Notes: a model not told the origin generated them from the sequence alone. Positions 14,313-20,081 are shown, counted from the first letter of the stretch. The stretch: DNA of 20,081 nt from Oscillospiraceae bacterium (GCA_031289065.1 JAITQI010000178.1:1-20081); one strand, 5' to 3'. Numbers and translations are program-made.

Positions 14313-15671
14313 TTACTTGAAGGTGTAAATCAGCGCGCCGCTATGGAGGGAGTTGTAGGCGCTGAAGTCGAGAGTGGCGACCAGGGTGTTGGGGGTCGTC
14401 CATGTGACCGGGACGACTTTCATCTCCTCATAGGCTTCGCCGCCGGTGACGCGTCTGTCCAGCAGGCGCTGGCCGGTTTCTGTGTCGATCACGAGGAGGT
14501 GGGTTTTGTCTTTGTTCAGCGCCGAGAGATACCGGCCTCCCAGGCTGAGGGAGAAGCTGTACTCGCCGTCGGACACGGGGAACAGCGGCAGGCAGGAGGC
14601 GGGGCCGTCCCGGATGCCCACGGGCAGGTACAGACTGTAGAAGCCGTCGCTGTCTTGGAGGATGGCGCGGCCTTGGGACAGCGGGCTGACGAGCGGGTCG
14701 GGGAAGGTCACGGCGACGGGTTCGGCGTCCGGGTCGGTCAGACTGTAGAGCGTGTAGCCGGTCTCCTGCGAGAGGCTGTCCCCCCAGAGAAGGAAGGTTT
14801 CGTCGTCGAGGAAGTCGGGGCGGCCGCTTGGCGGAGAATCGAAATAGGTGCCGCCGTCTTCGCCGAGAGGCACGACGCGCCAGCCGCCGCCGTCCCCTTC
14901 CCGGGGCAGGGCGACCCAGGCTTGCCCGGGGCTCAGGACATAGTTGCCGATGGTCTTGTACGGGTCAATCCCGGCGGCCTCGTAGGGGTCGAAGACGACC
15001 GGGCCCTCCCCTGCCGCCGGGAAGCGGACATAGACGAGGGCGGCGCTTACGCCGGTGCCGATTTCCAGCAGGATATGATCCGCGCCCTTGGTGGGCAGGG
15101 CGCGAACCCACTCGGGGTTGTCGGGGAACACATCGGTGAAGTAGGGGTATATCCAGCCGTCGAGCGTCCGGTAGGTGAAGGCGGTCCGGATGTCCCGCCC
15201 CCAGACCGAGACGATGAATTCCTGGGTTTCGGGCACGCCCGCCGCCCAGGAGCGGCTTCTGTCCCAAGCGCGGCTGGCGTATATGTCCCCGGTGTAGAAG
15301 ATGAACTCGTCGTCGGACGGAAGGGCGATGGTGGTGAGGTCATAGGTCTCGGTGGATTCCGTCGGCTGTACGCTTCCGGCGAAATTGTTTTGATCGCCGT
15401 CGGGGAGCGGGGTCGCCGAGGGGGGAAACCAGGTGGGGGGCGCGGAGGGTTGCGCGGGGGCCTCGGAGGTCTGGGGCGCCGGGGCGAGGGGGCGGTTTGT
15501 GAGGCTATAAAAGAGCGGACTGCGGGCAAACCACACCGCGCCGCCGACGAGAACGGCCAGCATGGCGGCCGCCGGGAGCCATTGACGCAGGGGGGTTCGC
15601 TCCGTTTTGGGGTTTGCCCCGGGAAGGGGGATTTCGCGGTATTCTCCGCGGATTTTATGTTTCCAGTTCAC
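14313..15671 (-). CDS. Membrane-anchored anti-sigma-like protein with propeller-like outer domain
   Basis: The start is GTG 15671, 10 nt after AAGGAGG and overlapping the sigma-factor stop (GTGA); another GTG at 15680 is too close to the ribosome site. The 452 residues comprise a basic cytosolic segment of about 30 residues, one membrane helix (about 32-50: WLPAAAMLAVLVGGAVWFA), a Pro/Ser/Thr-rich linker (about 60-105), and a large outer domain rich in beta strands. Repeats such as YLSALNKDKTHLLVIDTETG resemble beta-propeller blades. No zinc-binding HxxxCxxC anti-sigma motif is present. The overlap with an ECF sigma gene and the single-helix layout argue that it holds the sigma factor at the membrane and senses something outside. 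That role is inference; the family is not one I can name. A hairpin terminator closes the operon. Confidence 0.75.
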   Translation of the reverse strand: MNWKHKIRGEYREIPLPGANPKTERTPLRQWLPAAAMLAVLVGGAVWFARSPLFYSLTNRPLAPAPQTSEAPAQPSAPPTWFPPSATPLPDGDQNNFAGSVQPTESTETYDLTTIALPSDDEFIFYTGDIYASRAWDRSRSWAAGVPETQEFIVSVWGRDIRTAFTYRTLDGWIYPYFTDVFPDNPEWVRALPTKGADHILLEIGTGVSAALVYVRFPAAGEGPVVFDPYEAAGIDPYKTIGNYVLSPGQAWVALPREGDGGGWRVVPLGEDGGTYFDSPPSGRPDFLDDETFLLWGDSLSQETGYTLYSLTDPDAEPVAVTFPDPLVSPLSQGRAILQDSDGFYSLYLPVGIRDGPASCLPLFPVSDGEYSFSLSLGGRYLSALNKDKTHLLVIDTETGQRLLDRRVTGGEAYEEMKVVPVTWTTPNTLVATLDFSAYNSLHSGALIYTFK

Positions 15672-16117
15672 AGGATCCACGCCTCCTTCAATTGCCGTTT
15701 GGCGCGCTCGTACCGCTTGCGGACGTCGGTTTCGGCCAGGCCGAGCATGTGGGCGATTTCGCGGTGCTTAAAGCCGTAGAGCACCTTGAAGACCACAATT
15801 TGCTGGGCTTCGCCGGGCAGGGCGCGCAGGCAGTCGAGCATTTCGAGGGAGCAGGGCTCGGGGGCGGGCAGGTTTTCGTCGAGCGGGCCGGTGTCACGGG
15901 CGCGGCGCAGGGTGTTCAGGGCTTTGCTTCGCGTCACGGTCAACAGCCACGCTTTGAGGTTGCGCCGGTCGCGGGGCGGGTTTGTCAGGCAGGCCTCATA
16001 GGCGTCCTGCACCGCGTCCTCCGCGTCGGCGCGGCTGCCGGTGAACATGTACGCCAGGCGGTACGCGTCGGTCCGGTAGCGTTGCAGTTCGTCCAGAATC
16101 CCGGTCGGGTTCGCCAT
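15668..16117 (-). CDS. ECF-type RNA polymerase sigma factor
   Basis: A 149-residue extracytoplasmic-function sigma factor. Region 2 spans about 5-72: ILDELQRYRTDAYRLAYMFT, then DAEDAVQDAYEACL for core binding and LKAWLLTVTRSKALNTLRRAR for -10 recognition. Region 4 spans about 90-147: LRALPGEAQQIVVFKVLYGF, then HREIAHMLGLAETDVRKRYERAKRQLKE, a helix-turn-helix for the -35 element. Regions 1 and 3 are absent, as expected. The start is ATG 16117 with AAGGGG about 11 nt upstream. A GTG at 16162 would fall within the probable promoter, so it was not used. The next gene overlaps this one and encodes its likely anti-sigma factor. Confidence 0.92.
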   Translation of the reverse strand: MANPTGILDELQRYRTDAYRLAYMFTGSRADAEDAVQDAYEACLTNPPRDRRNLKAWLLTVTRSKALNTLRRARDTGPLDENLPAPEPCSLEMLDCLRALPGEAQQIVVFKVLYGFKHREIAHMLGLAETDVRKRYERAKRQLKEAWIL

Positions 16118-16149
16118 CAGCCCGTCAACCCCTTCGTTTTTGTCCCTCT

Positions 16150-16184
16150 GTCTATTAAACACCCGAGGACGGCGGTTTGTGACC
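16150..16184 (-). promoter_or_regulatory. Probable autoregulated ECF promoter
   Basis: On the minus strand GGTCACAAACC (16184-16174) is followed after 14 bp by TTTAATAGAC (16159-16150), about 33 nt before the sigma start codon. A GTCACAA-type -35 with a TAATAGAC-like -10 is a layout I associate with self-activated ECF operons of clostridia and actinobacteria. The match is from memory and untested. Confidence 0.5.
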
Positions 16185-16224
16185 GCACGCTGAAAATTTT
16201 TCTCGGCGGGGCGGAGGGGATGAA

Positions 16225-16253
16225 TTTACAAGCTGGGGAACAAGTGATATAAT
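16225..16253 (+). promoter_or_regulatory. Sigma-A promoter of the HD-domain gene
   Basis: TTTACA (16225-16230) and TATAAT (16248-16253) are separated by 17 bp. Transcription would begin near 16260 and give a leader of about 55 nt. Confidence 0.85.
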
Positions 16254-16256
16254 CGA

Positions 16257-16287
16257 CGTCTTCAGGCCCATGGGCGTATAGAAGACG
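16257..16287 (+). promoter_or_regulatory. Nested inverted repeat in the HD-gene leader
   Basis: CGTCTTC (16257-16263) pairs with GAAGACG (16281-16287), and the palindrome GCCCATGGGC (16266-16275) sits inside. It overlaps the expected transcription start, so it may be an operator; as RNA it would form a hairpin ahead of the AAAGGAGAGG ribosome site. Confidence 0.4.
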
Positions 16288-16314
16288 CATTCTTCACAAA
16301 GGAGAGGGAAACGG

Positions 16315-16881
16315 ATGGGGAACATACCCACGCGGGCGCAGGCGTTCGATTTGCTGTGCCGACACAACAAGGAGGAATTCCACCTCAAGCACGCCCAGAC
16401 GGTGGAGGGGGTCATGCGGGTTTTCGCCGTCCGGTACGGGCACGATCCGGACTTTTGGGGGCTGGTGGGCCTGTTGCACGACTTGGACTTTGAGGAATAT
16501 CCCGAGCAGCACTGCCTGATGTCCCAGACCCTGCTGCGGGAAGCCGGTGTGGACGAGAGCATCGTCCGGGCCACGGCCAGCCACGGCCACGGCCTCACGG
16601 TGGATCTGCCCCCGGAGCATTTTATGGAGAAGGTGCTGTTCGCCACCGACGAGCTGACCGGGCTCATCGGCGCCTGCGCCCTGATGAGGCCCTCCAAGAG
16701 TACGCTGGATATGGAACTCAAATCCCTGAAGAAAAAATACAAAACCCCGGCCTTTGCCGCCGGCTGTTCCCGGGAAGTGATCGGCCGGGGCGCGGATATG
16801 CTCGGCTGGGAGCTGGACCGGTTGCTGCAGGAGACGTTGGAGGCGATGCGGGCGGTTGAACAATTGACAGTTGACAATTGA
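16315..16881 (+). CDS. HD-domain (HDIG-type) predicted hydrolase
   Basis: HD-domain proteins are metal-dependent phosphohydrolases. This 188-residue protein matches the stand-alone predicted-hydrolase group (COG2316-like). The metal-site residues are visible: His26 (HLKHAQTVEGVM), His55-Asp56 (GLLHDLDFEEYPEQH), His90 (ASHGHG) and Asp112 (FATDELTGLIGA). ATG 16315 lies 7 nt after AAAGGAGAGG and behind a strong promoter. The gene is divergent from the sigma-factor operon and convergent with the cytidine deaminase gene, with a shared terminator after it. Its last seven or so codons (VEQLTVDN) run into a TTGACA repeat that also supplies the stop, so the native tail may have been replaced. The substrate is unknown. 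Confidence 0.88.
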   Translation: MGNIPTRAQAFDLLCRHNKEEFHLKHAQTVEGVMRVFAVRYGHDPDFWGLVGLLHDLDFEEYPEQHCLMSQTLLREAGVDESIVRATASHGHGLTVDLPPEHFMEKVLFATDELTGLIGACALMRPSKSTLDMELKSLKKKYKTPAFAAGCSREVIGRGADMLGWELDRLLQETLEAMRAVEQLTVDN

Positions 16882-16884
16882 CAA
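16861..16884. repeat. Seven-base TTGACA tandem repeat at the end of the HD gene
   Basis: TTGACA occurs at 16864, 16871 and 16878 in the same orientation, each seven bases apart, in a CAATTGACAGTTGACAATTG context. It overlaps the last codons and stop of the HD-domain gene. Confidence 0.6.
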
Positions 16885-16905
16885 TCGCAGGACATGGGGT
16901 ATGAT

Positions 16906-16940
16906 AAAACGTTGCGGAGAATCAATCTCCGCAACGTTTT
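16906..16940. terminator. Bidirectional terminator between convergent genes
   Basis: A perfect 15-bp stem (16906-16920 with 16926-16940) has a 5-nt loop and four A/T pairs at its base. It yields TTTT on either strand, with TTGTGTTT continuing on the plus strand. It serves the HD gene (+) and the cytidine deaminase gene (-). Confidence 0.9.
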
Positions 16941-16961
16941 GTTGTGTTTAGAATATATGTG

Positions 16962-17348
16962 TTATTCGCGGCGCAGGGTGAAGGCTTCGGGGAGTAATGT
17001 ATGCAGGGGAAAGGTTTTGAACTCTCCGTCCGGGGCGACGCAGTGGACGGTGAGGTTGGGGGCGAACTCGCAGAGGGCTTGGCGGCAGACACCGCAGGGG
17101 ACGCAGGGTTCGGGGCCGGTAGAGGCGACGGCCAGGGCGGTGAAGTCCCGGCAACCGGCGGCGACCGCCGACGCCAGCGCCCCGCGTTCGGCGCACAGGG
17201 ACACGCCGTAAGCGGCGTTTTCCACGTTGCAGCCGTCGAACACGCGCCCGTCGGCGGCCAACAACGCAGCGCCCACCCGGAACCGGGAATAGGGCGCATA
17301 AGCGTTTTGCCGCAGGGCCAGCGCTCGGGCAACCAGTTCTTCAGTCAC
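16962..17348 (-). CDS. cdd: Cytidine deaminase
   Basis: Cytidine deaminase converts cytidine and deoxycytidine to uridine and deoxyuridine in pyrimidine salvage. The 128 residues match the small homotetrameric type. AYAPYSRFRVGAALL (16-30) and GCNVENAAYG (39-48) build the substrate pocket. CAER gives zinc ligand Cys52 and proton-shuttling Glu54. PCGVCRQAL gives zinc ligands Cys85 and Cys88. All catalytic residues are present. The start is GTG 17348, 3 nt after the stop of the upstream membrane-protein gene. No good ribosome site is visible, so translation may depend on coupling to that gene. The gene ends at a bidirectional terminator. Confidence 0.96.
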   Translation of the reverse strand: MTEELVARALALRQNAYAPYSRFRVGAALLAADGRVFDGCNVENAAYGVSLCAERGALASAVAAGCRDFTALAVASTGPEPCVPCGVCRQALCEFAPNLTVHCVAPDGEFKTFPLHTLLPEAFTLRRE

Positions 17349-17351
17349 GTG

Positions 17352-18029
17352 TCACTGACCGGAAGGCCCGCCGGGCTGTTCGGGAGGGGCTGGGGGGTAC
17401 TGGGGCGCGGTGGGTTGGGCATAGGGCTGCTGATAGTTGGGTTGTTGGTAATTAGGCTGTTGGTAATTGGGTTGCGTGTAGGGCTGCTGAGGGGGGGCCT
17501 GCTGGGGCGCGTACCCGGCGTTGGGGGGATACCCTTGCGTCGGCGGCGGGGTCTGGGGCGCGGCGGACACGCGGCCTATGACCTGGTTGCGGATGATAAA
17601 GTAGCCGATGGGATAGAAAATGGCCAGCAGAACGGCGTCTTTGGGCCGATACCGGCGGAAAATTTCCAGGTTGACAAAGACCAGCAGGGTGTACACCACC
17701 AGCCAGGTCAGCACAGAAAGTATGGAGTGCAACACCAAGGCGACCGGCAGGGCGGCCAAAAACAGGGGGAAGCTGTTGAGCTGCAGGGCACCAACCCGCA
17801 CCTCGGGCACGAGAAGCCCCAGCAGGTACTGTCGGCAGAAGGGCACCCAGGCCATCCAGGCCTTGTTGGCGTGGGGACTGCGCTTGGCCACTTCGATGAA
17901 GCCCAGGGAGTGGAGCACCCAGCAGGCGATGTAAATCAGCGCGATCAGAGCGAAGACGACGATGAGCACAGTGGCCACCCCGTAGCCCCACCGCATTTGA
18001 TACCACAAGCTGTCTAACCATCCAGACAT
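17352..18029 (-). CDS. Membrane protein with PQ-rich repeat tail
   Basis: A 225-residue protein I do not recognise as a named family. Predicted membrane segments lie at about 17-40, 64-75 (weak), 86-120 (probably two) and 132-146. The last 68 residues are hydrophilic and rich in Pro, Gln and Tyr, including three exact copies of NYQQP (188-202) within a looser QPY/QPN pattern. Such tails are common on Firmicute membrane proteins with a cytosolic or wall-facing low-complexity arm. ATG 18029 follows AAGGGGG with 7 nt spacing, behind a good promoter at 18064-18092. The gene ends 3 nt before cdd, so the two form an operon. That pairing may be incidental. Repeat number may vary between strains. Confidence 0.82.
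   Translation of the reverse strand: MSGWLDSLWYQMRWGYGVATVLIVVFALIALIYIACWVLHSLGFIEVAKRSPHANKAWMAWVPFCRQYLLGLLVPEVRVGALQLNSFPLFLAALPVALVLHSILSVLTWLVVYTLLVFVNLEIFRRYRPKDAVLLAIFYPIGYFIIRNQVIGRVSAAPQTPPPTQGYPPNAGYAPQQAPPQQPYTQPNYQQPNYQQPNYQQPYAQPTAPQYPPAPPEQPGGPSGQ
17424..17468 (-). repeat. Three 15-bp tandem repeats encoding NYQQP
   Basis: Three in-frame 15-bp units encode NYQQP and differ by a few third-position bases. Their nucleotide similarity (TTGGTAATT recurs on the plus strand) suggests recent slippage expansion. Confidence 0.75.
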
Positions 18030-18063
18030 AAAGAATCCCCCTTACCCGTTTTCAGATAATAAT

Positions 18064-18092
18064 AGTTTATCATTACTGGACAGAAAATTCAA
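18064..18092 (-). promoter_or_regulatory. Sigma-A promoter of the membrane protein/cdd operon
   Basis: On the minus strand TTGAAT (18092-18087) and TAAACT (18069-18064) are 17 bp apart. The transcript would start near 18057, about 28 nt before ATG 18029. Confidence 0.7.
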
Positions 18093-18103
18093 GGAAAATT
18101 TGT

Positions 18104-18132
18104 GCCCTCCGCCAAAAAAAATGGCGGAGGGC
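18104..18132 (-). terminator. Terminator after the YitT-family gene
   Basis: An 11-bp GC-rich stem (18104-18114 with 18122-18132) encloses a run of T on the minus strand. It lies 20 bp past the YitT stop. The downstream tail ACAAATTTTC is only moderately T-rich. It directly abuts the next promoter. Confidence 0.75.
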
Positions 18133-18151
18133 GATTTTCTATGAACTTAGC

Positions 18152-19027
18152 TCAATTTCCGAAGCTCTTGAAGCCCTTGCCCAGCACCTCCCGGGCGTTG
18201 GTGAGGATGACAAAGGCCTCCGGGTCGGCGGCCATGACGGTCTTCTTGAGGACGGTGACCTCGTGGGAGCGCACGGCGCACAGCAGGGTGGCGCGGGGTT
18301 CCCGGGAGAACATGCCGGTGCCGGACAGGGCGGTGACGCCCCGGCGCATATTTTGCAGGATGGCCTCGGACACGGCGGCCGACTGGCGGGTGACGATAAA
18401 GGCGGCGCTGGCGTTGTCCATGCCCACCAGGATGCCGTCGATCACGCTGGCCGAGACATATTGGATGATCAGCGCGTACAGCGCGGCCTCGATGCTGTTG
18501 TAGGCGACGGCCGAAATGACGATGACCACGGCGTTGAGAACCAGGTTGATCCGGCCGATGCTCAGGTGCTCGAATTTGTTGTGTAGCAACTTGGAGAGGA
18601 TGTCGCTGCCGCCCGAGGTGGCCCCCCGGGAGAACACCAGCCCCAGACCGAGACCGGAGACAACGCCGCCGTACAGGGCGGCCAGCAGGGGGTTGGCGTC
18701 GTAAACCAGGCGCCACTGGGCGACCAGGGGCCGGAAGGCGTCGAGCATCAGGGAGACCGAGACGGTGGCCAGCAGGGTGAGGATGAGAAAGCGCCGCCCC
18801 AGCGACCGCCAACTGAGCAGGAAAAGGGGGATGTTAAACAGAATGACCAGCAGACCGGAGGGCCAGCCGAACAGGTTGCCCAGCAGCACCGCCACGCCGG
18901 TCACGCCGCCGAGGGGGATGTTGTTGGGCGAAACCAGGACAACCACTGACGCGGCGTATAAAAACGCGCCGAGGATGACGATGGGATAATCCCATAGGCC
19001 GGGTCTTTTGAGCGCGGCGGTATCCAT
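18152..19027 (-). CDS. YitT family membrane protein (DUF2179 C-terminal domain)
   Basis: The 291-residue product has the family length and layout: about five membrane helices (roughly 14-34, 53-73, 79-98, 112-132 and 155-185), then a soluble C-terminal DUF2179 domain (about 215-291). Signatures include NNIPLGGVTGVAVLLGNLFG (35-54) and SRGATSGGSDILSKLL, then the C-terminal EVTVLKKTVMAADPEAFVILT. YitT-like proteins are widespread in Firmicutes; their transport substrate is not established. ATG 19027 has GAGGGG about 6 nt upstream, and the gene starts 18 nt after the mrnC stop, so it is the second gene of that operon and ends at a hairpin terminator. Confidence 0.93.
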   Translation of the reverse strand: MDTAALKRPGLWDYPIVILGAFLYAASVVVLVSPNNIPLGGVTGVAVLLGNLFGWPSGLLVILFNIPLFLLSWRSLGRRFLILTLLATVSVSLMLDAFRPLVAQWRLVYDANPLLAALYGGVVSGLGLGLVFSRGATSGGSDILSKLLHNKFEHLSIGRINLVLNAVVIVISAVAYNSIEAALYALIIQYVSASVIDGILVGMDNASAAFIVTRQSAAVSEAILQNMRRGVTALSGTGMFSREPRATLLCAVRSHEVTVLKKTVMAADPEAFVILTNAREVLGKGFKSFGN

Positions 19028-19045
19028 AACGAACCCCTCACAGAT

Positions 19046-19453
19046 TCACGGCTGCCCGCCGATGGGCAGCAACGCGAACAATTCGTCCAGGCGGGCGGTT
19101 TGGCCGGAGAGATAGAGGTGGCCCCACAGGGCTTCCAGGGCGGTGGCCAGCTGGTATTCGGCCCGGGTGGCGCCTTTGGGCTGGGAATTTGTGGCGGTGT
19201 TGCGCCCCCGGGTAAAGACGGACCGCTCTTCCGGGGTTAGCGTCTCCAAAAGCAGGCGGGCATATCCGGCCTGGGTTTCCGCCCGCACATGGGAGACGGT
19301 TTCCCGGTGGAGCCGGGCGGCGGTGATGCCGCCCGGCAGACACAGCCGGGTGCGCACCATGAGCTCAAACACGCCGTCGCCCACGTGGGCCATCGCCAGG
19401 GTGCTCAGGCCGTTCAGCTTGTCAGGCGGCAGTAAGGGGCACAGGCTTTCCAT
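19046..19453 (-). CDS. mrnC: Mini-ribonuclease III (23S rRNA maturation)
   Basis: Mini-III is an RNase III catalytic domain without the double-stranded-RNA-binding domain; in Bacillus it trims the ends of the 23S rRNA precursor. The 135 residues match the family. LSTLAMAHVGDGVFELMVR (16-34) contains the catalytic Asp26. FTRGRNTATNSQPKGATRAEYQLATALEAL and WGHLYL follow, with the second metal residue Glu107. ATG 19453 has GAGGAAA about 9 nt upstream. A promoter at 19493-19520 leads straight into it. In many Firmicutes mrnC follows cysS; here it opens its own operon with a YitT gene. Confidence 0.94.
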   Translation of the reverse strand: MESLCPLLPPDKLNGLSTLAMAHVGDGVFELMVRTRLCLPGGITAARLHRETVSHVRAETQAGYARLLLETLTPEERSVFTRGRNTATNSQPKGATRAEYQLATALEALWGHLYLSGQTARLDELFALLPIGGQP

Positions 19454-19492
19454 CCGATGTTTCCTCGATCAATTCAAAATTTCCACTCCTAA

Positions 19493-19520
19493 ATTATAGC
19501 ACAAACAGGGCGATTGTCCA
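19493..19520 (-). promoter_or_regulatory. Sigma-A promoter of the mrnC operon
   Basis: On the minus strand TGGACA (19520-19515) and a perfect TATAAT (19498-19493) are 16 bp apart, preceded by TTGTGC as an extended -10 context. The leader is about 35 nt. Confidence 0.75.
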
Positions 19521-19597
19521 CCGTTTTTCCGCAGGATTTTCGCGGCGGGGGACGGAGGAGGGGAAAGCATGCTGATTCGCCGCGGCGCGAGACGTTG

Positions 19598-19626
19598 TTG
19601 ACATTCGTCCGAAAACTATCTATAAT
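19598..19626 (+). promoter_or_regulatory. Perfect-consensus sigma-A promoter
   Basis: TTGACA (19598-19603), a 17-bp spacer and TATAAT (19621-19626) match the textbook consensus in every position. It drives rightward transcription from about 19633 into the hybrid ORF at 19776. The 19454-19775 gap contains this promoter, the divergent mrnC promoter and the leader described next. Confidence 0.92.
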
Positions 19627-19632
19627 GTGGTC

Positions 19633-19775
19633 ACACATGGCGTCGAAAGCCCTGCCAGTTTATGCGGGGCCAACAATTGGCTCAGGTGTTTTCCCTTTGA
19701 CACGCAGTGCTTTAACAGGGCAAAGCAGCCGCCTGGGCACCGGATTATTTACGAACAGATCGGAGAGGGATCGCT
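19633..19775 (+). other. Structured 5' leader of the hybrid gene
   Basis: The roughly 140-nt leader can form several hairpins: GCCCTGC with GCGGGGC (near 19650-19670), GCCAA-CAA-TTGGC (near 19669-19681), and TGCTTT with AAAGCA around AACAGGGC (near 19709-19728). No known riboswitch consensus is complete. The ribosome site GGAGAGGGA (19761-19769) is not obviously sequestered. A cis-acting RNA element is possible but unproven. Confidence 0.4.
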
Positions 19776-20081
19776 ATGAAAAATTCACACGCCGGGGGCT
19801 TGCGTTTGCTGGCCGCCGTACTCGCCTGCGTTATGCTGTTTTCCTTGACAACACCCGCGTTGGCCGCCAACGCGCCTTCGAGTTGGGCTCTTCCGGAGGT
19901 GGAGGCGGCCGAGGCGCTGGGCCTTGTGCCCGGTTCGGTGGTCGGCGGCTTTGTGTACGCGGCCATCGCTAACGTGCTGAGCCTGACGCTGCCCTCGGGT
20001 ATGTTGTCGTTTCGCGACGTCGTCATGTTTGTCATCGTCATCTTGTTCCTGGTCCTGCGACCGGAGGGCTTGATACGCGGG
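19776..20081 (+). CDS. Hybrid ORF: SLH-type secretion leader joined to LivH-like permease end (runs off window)
   Basis: The 102 visible codons start at ATG 19776, 6 nt after GGAGAGGGA. Residues 1-30 are a clear signal peptide (basic start, hydrophobic core, cleavage site PALA). Residues 32-53 (NAPSSWALPEVEAAEALGLVPG) match the start of the mature part of SLH-type clostridial surface proteins. Residues 54-102 (SVVGGFVYAAIANVLSL, then LPSGMLSFRDVVMFVIVI, then RPEGLIRG) instead resemble the last two membrane helices and terminus of LivH-type branched-chain amino-acid ABC permeases. The two parts do not belong together in any protein I know. The join lies near GLVPGS (codons 49-54, 19920-19937). 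I infer a gene fusion by deletion or recombination, or an assembly artefact. No stop codon is reached. The reading frame and signal peptide are secure; the LivH assignment is moderately so. Confidence 0.65.
   Translation, partial: MKNSHAGGLRLLAAVLACVMLFSLTTPALAANAPSSWALPEVEAAEALGLVPGSVVGGFVYAAIANVLSLTLPSGMLSFRDVVMFVIVILFLVLRPEGLIRG

Noticed and set aside
14280..15779. 499-codon plus-strand open frame
   Set aside because: It overlaps the terminator and the whole anti-sigma-like gene on the other strand. Gly/Val/Glu-rich shadow composition.
16155..16934. Minus-strand open frame opposite the HD-domain gene
   Set aside because: Ser-rich shadow composition. The plus strand has a strong promoter, ribosome site and intact HD motif.
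17424..17468. CRISPR-like array
   Set aside because: The units are 15 bp, adjacent, in frame and encode NYQQP. There are no spacers or cas genes.
19633..19775. Cyclic-di-GMP (GEMM-I) riboswitch
   Set aside because: CACGCAG and AGGGCAAAGC look similar to parts of the core, but they are interrupted and the second half (GACGCAAAGCC and the receptor helix) is missing.

Overview
The window reads as a GC-rich chromosomal segment of a low-branching Firmicute, most likely a clostridial gut-type bacterium of the Oscillospiraceae/Oscillospirales. The basis is protein content: RNase M5, Mini-III RNase, YitT and DegV family proteins, a TagA-type glycosyltransferase, S-layer homology (SLH) proteins, a tiny Cys-rich clostridial membrane peptide, and purine-rich Shine-Dalgarno sites with frequent GTG/TTG starts. 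Species cannot be named from this sequence. No rRNA, tRNA, CRISPR array, transposase or phage gene was seen.

Layout, left to right. At 1-1687 are two leftward genes for exported surface-type proteins. The first runs off the window. The second has lost its 5' part and starts abruptly beside an AT-rich promoter-like stretch. At 1759-6530 is a leftward housekeeping block: hinT, comEC (sharing one base with hinT), holA, then rnmV. At 6670-10558 are alaS and mltG, also leftward. The hinT-alaS and comEC-holA gaps carry related short repeat elements with AATTAAAAAT ends. A 27-residue membrane peptide gene with its own terminator lies divergently at 10658-10741. At 10833-14019 are leftward genes for a DJ-1/PfpI protein, a DegV protein, a GNAT acetyltransferase and a TagA-type glycosyltransferase. 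At 14313-16117 an ECF sigma factor gene overlaps a gene for a single-pass membrane protein, the likely anti-sigma factor. At 16315 a rightward HD-domain hydrolase gene has a strong promoter. At 16962-19453 are leftward genes for cytidine deaminase, a PQ-rich-tailed membrane protein, a YitT protein and Mini-III RNase.

The right edge holds the oddest object. A perfect-consensus promoter and a roughly 140-nt leader drive a rightward ORF. Its first half is a signal peptide plus the start of an SLH-type secreted protein, and its second half looks like the C-terminal end of a LivH-type branched-chain amino-acid permease. The join falls at a Val-Pro-Gly stretch that both families plausibly share. 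Together with the 5'-truncated SLH gene at the left, this suggests deletion or recombination involving surface-protein genes. A metagenome assembly error is the main alternative.

Functionally, most of the window is core metabolism: replication clamp loading (holA), tRNA charging (alaS), rRNA maturation (rnmV for 5S, mrnC for 23S), DNA uptake (comEC), and cell wall (mltG, TagA-type). Regulation is most visible at the ECF/anti-sigma pair and at several well-formed sigma-A promoters and terminators. I did not find a clearly new multi-gene defence or metabolic system. The strongest leads are the gene fusion, the small peptide gene, the propeller-like anti-sigma factor and the repeat family.
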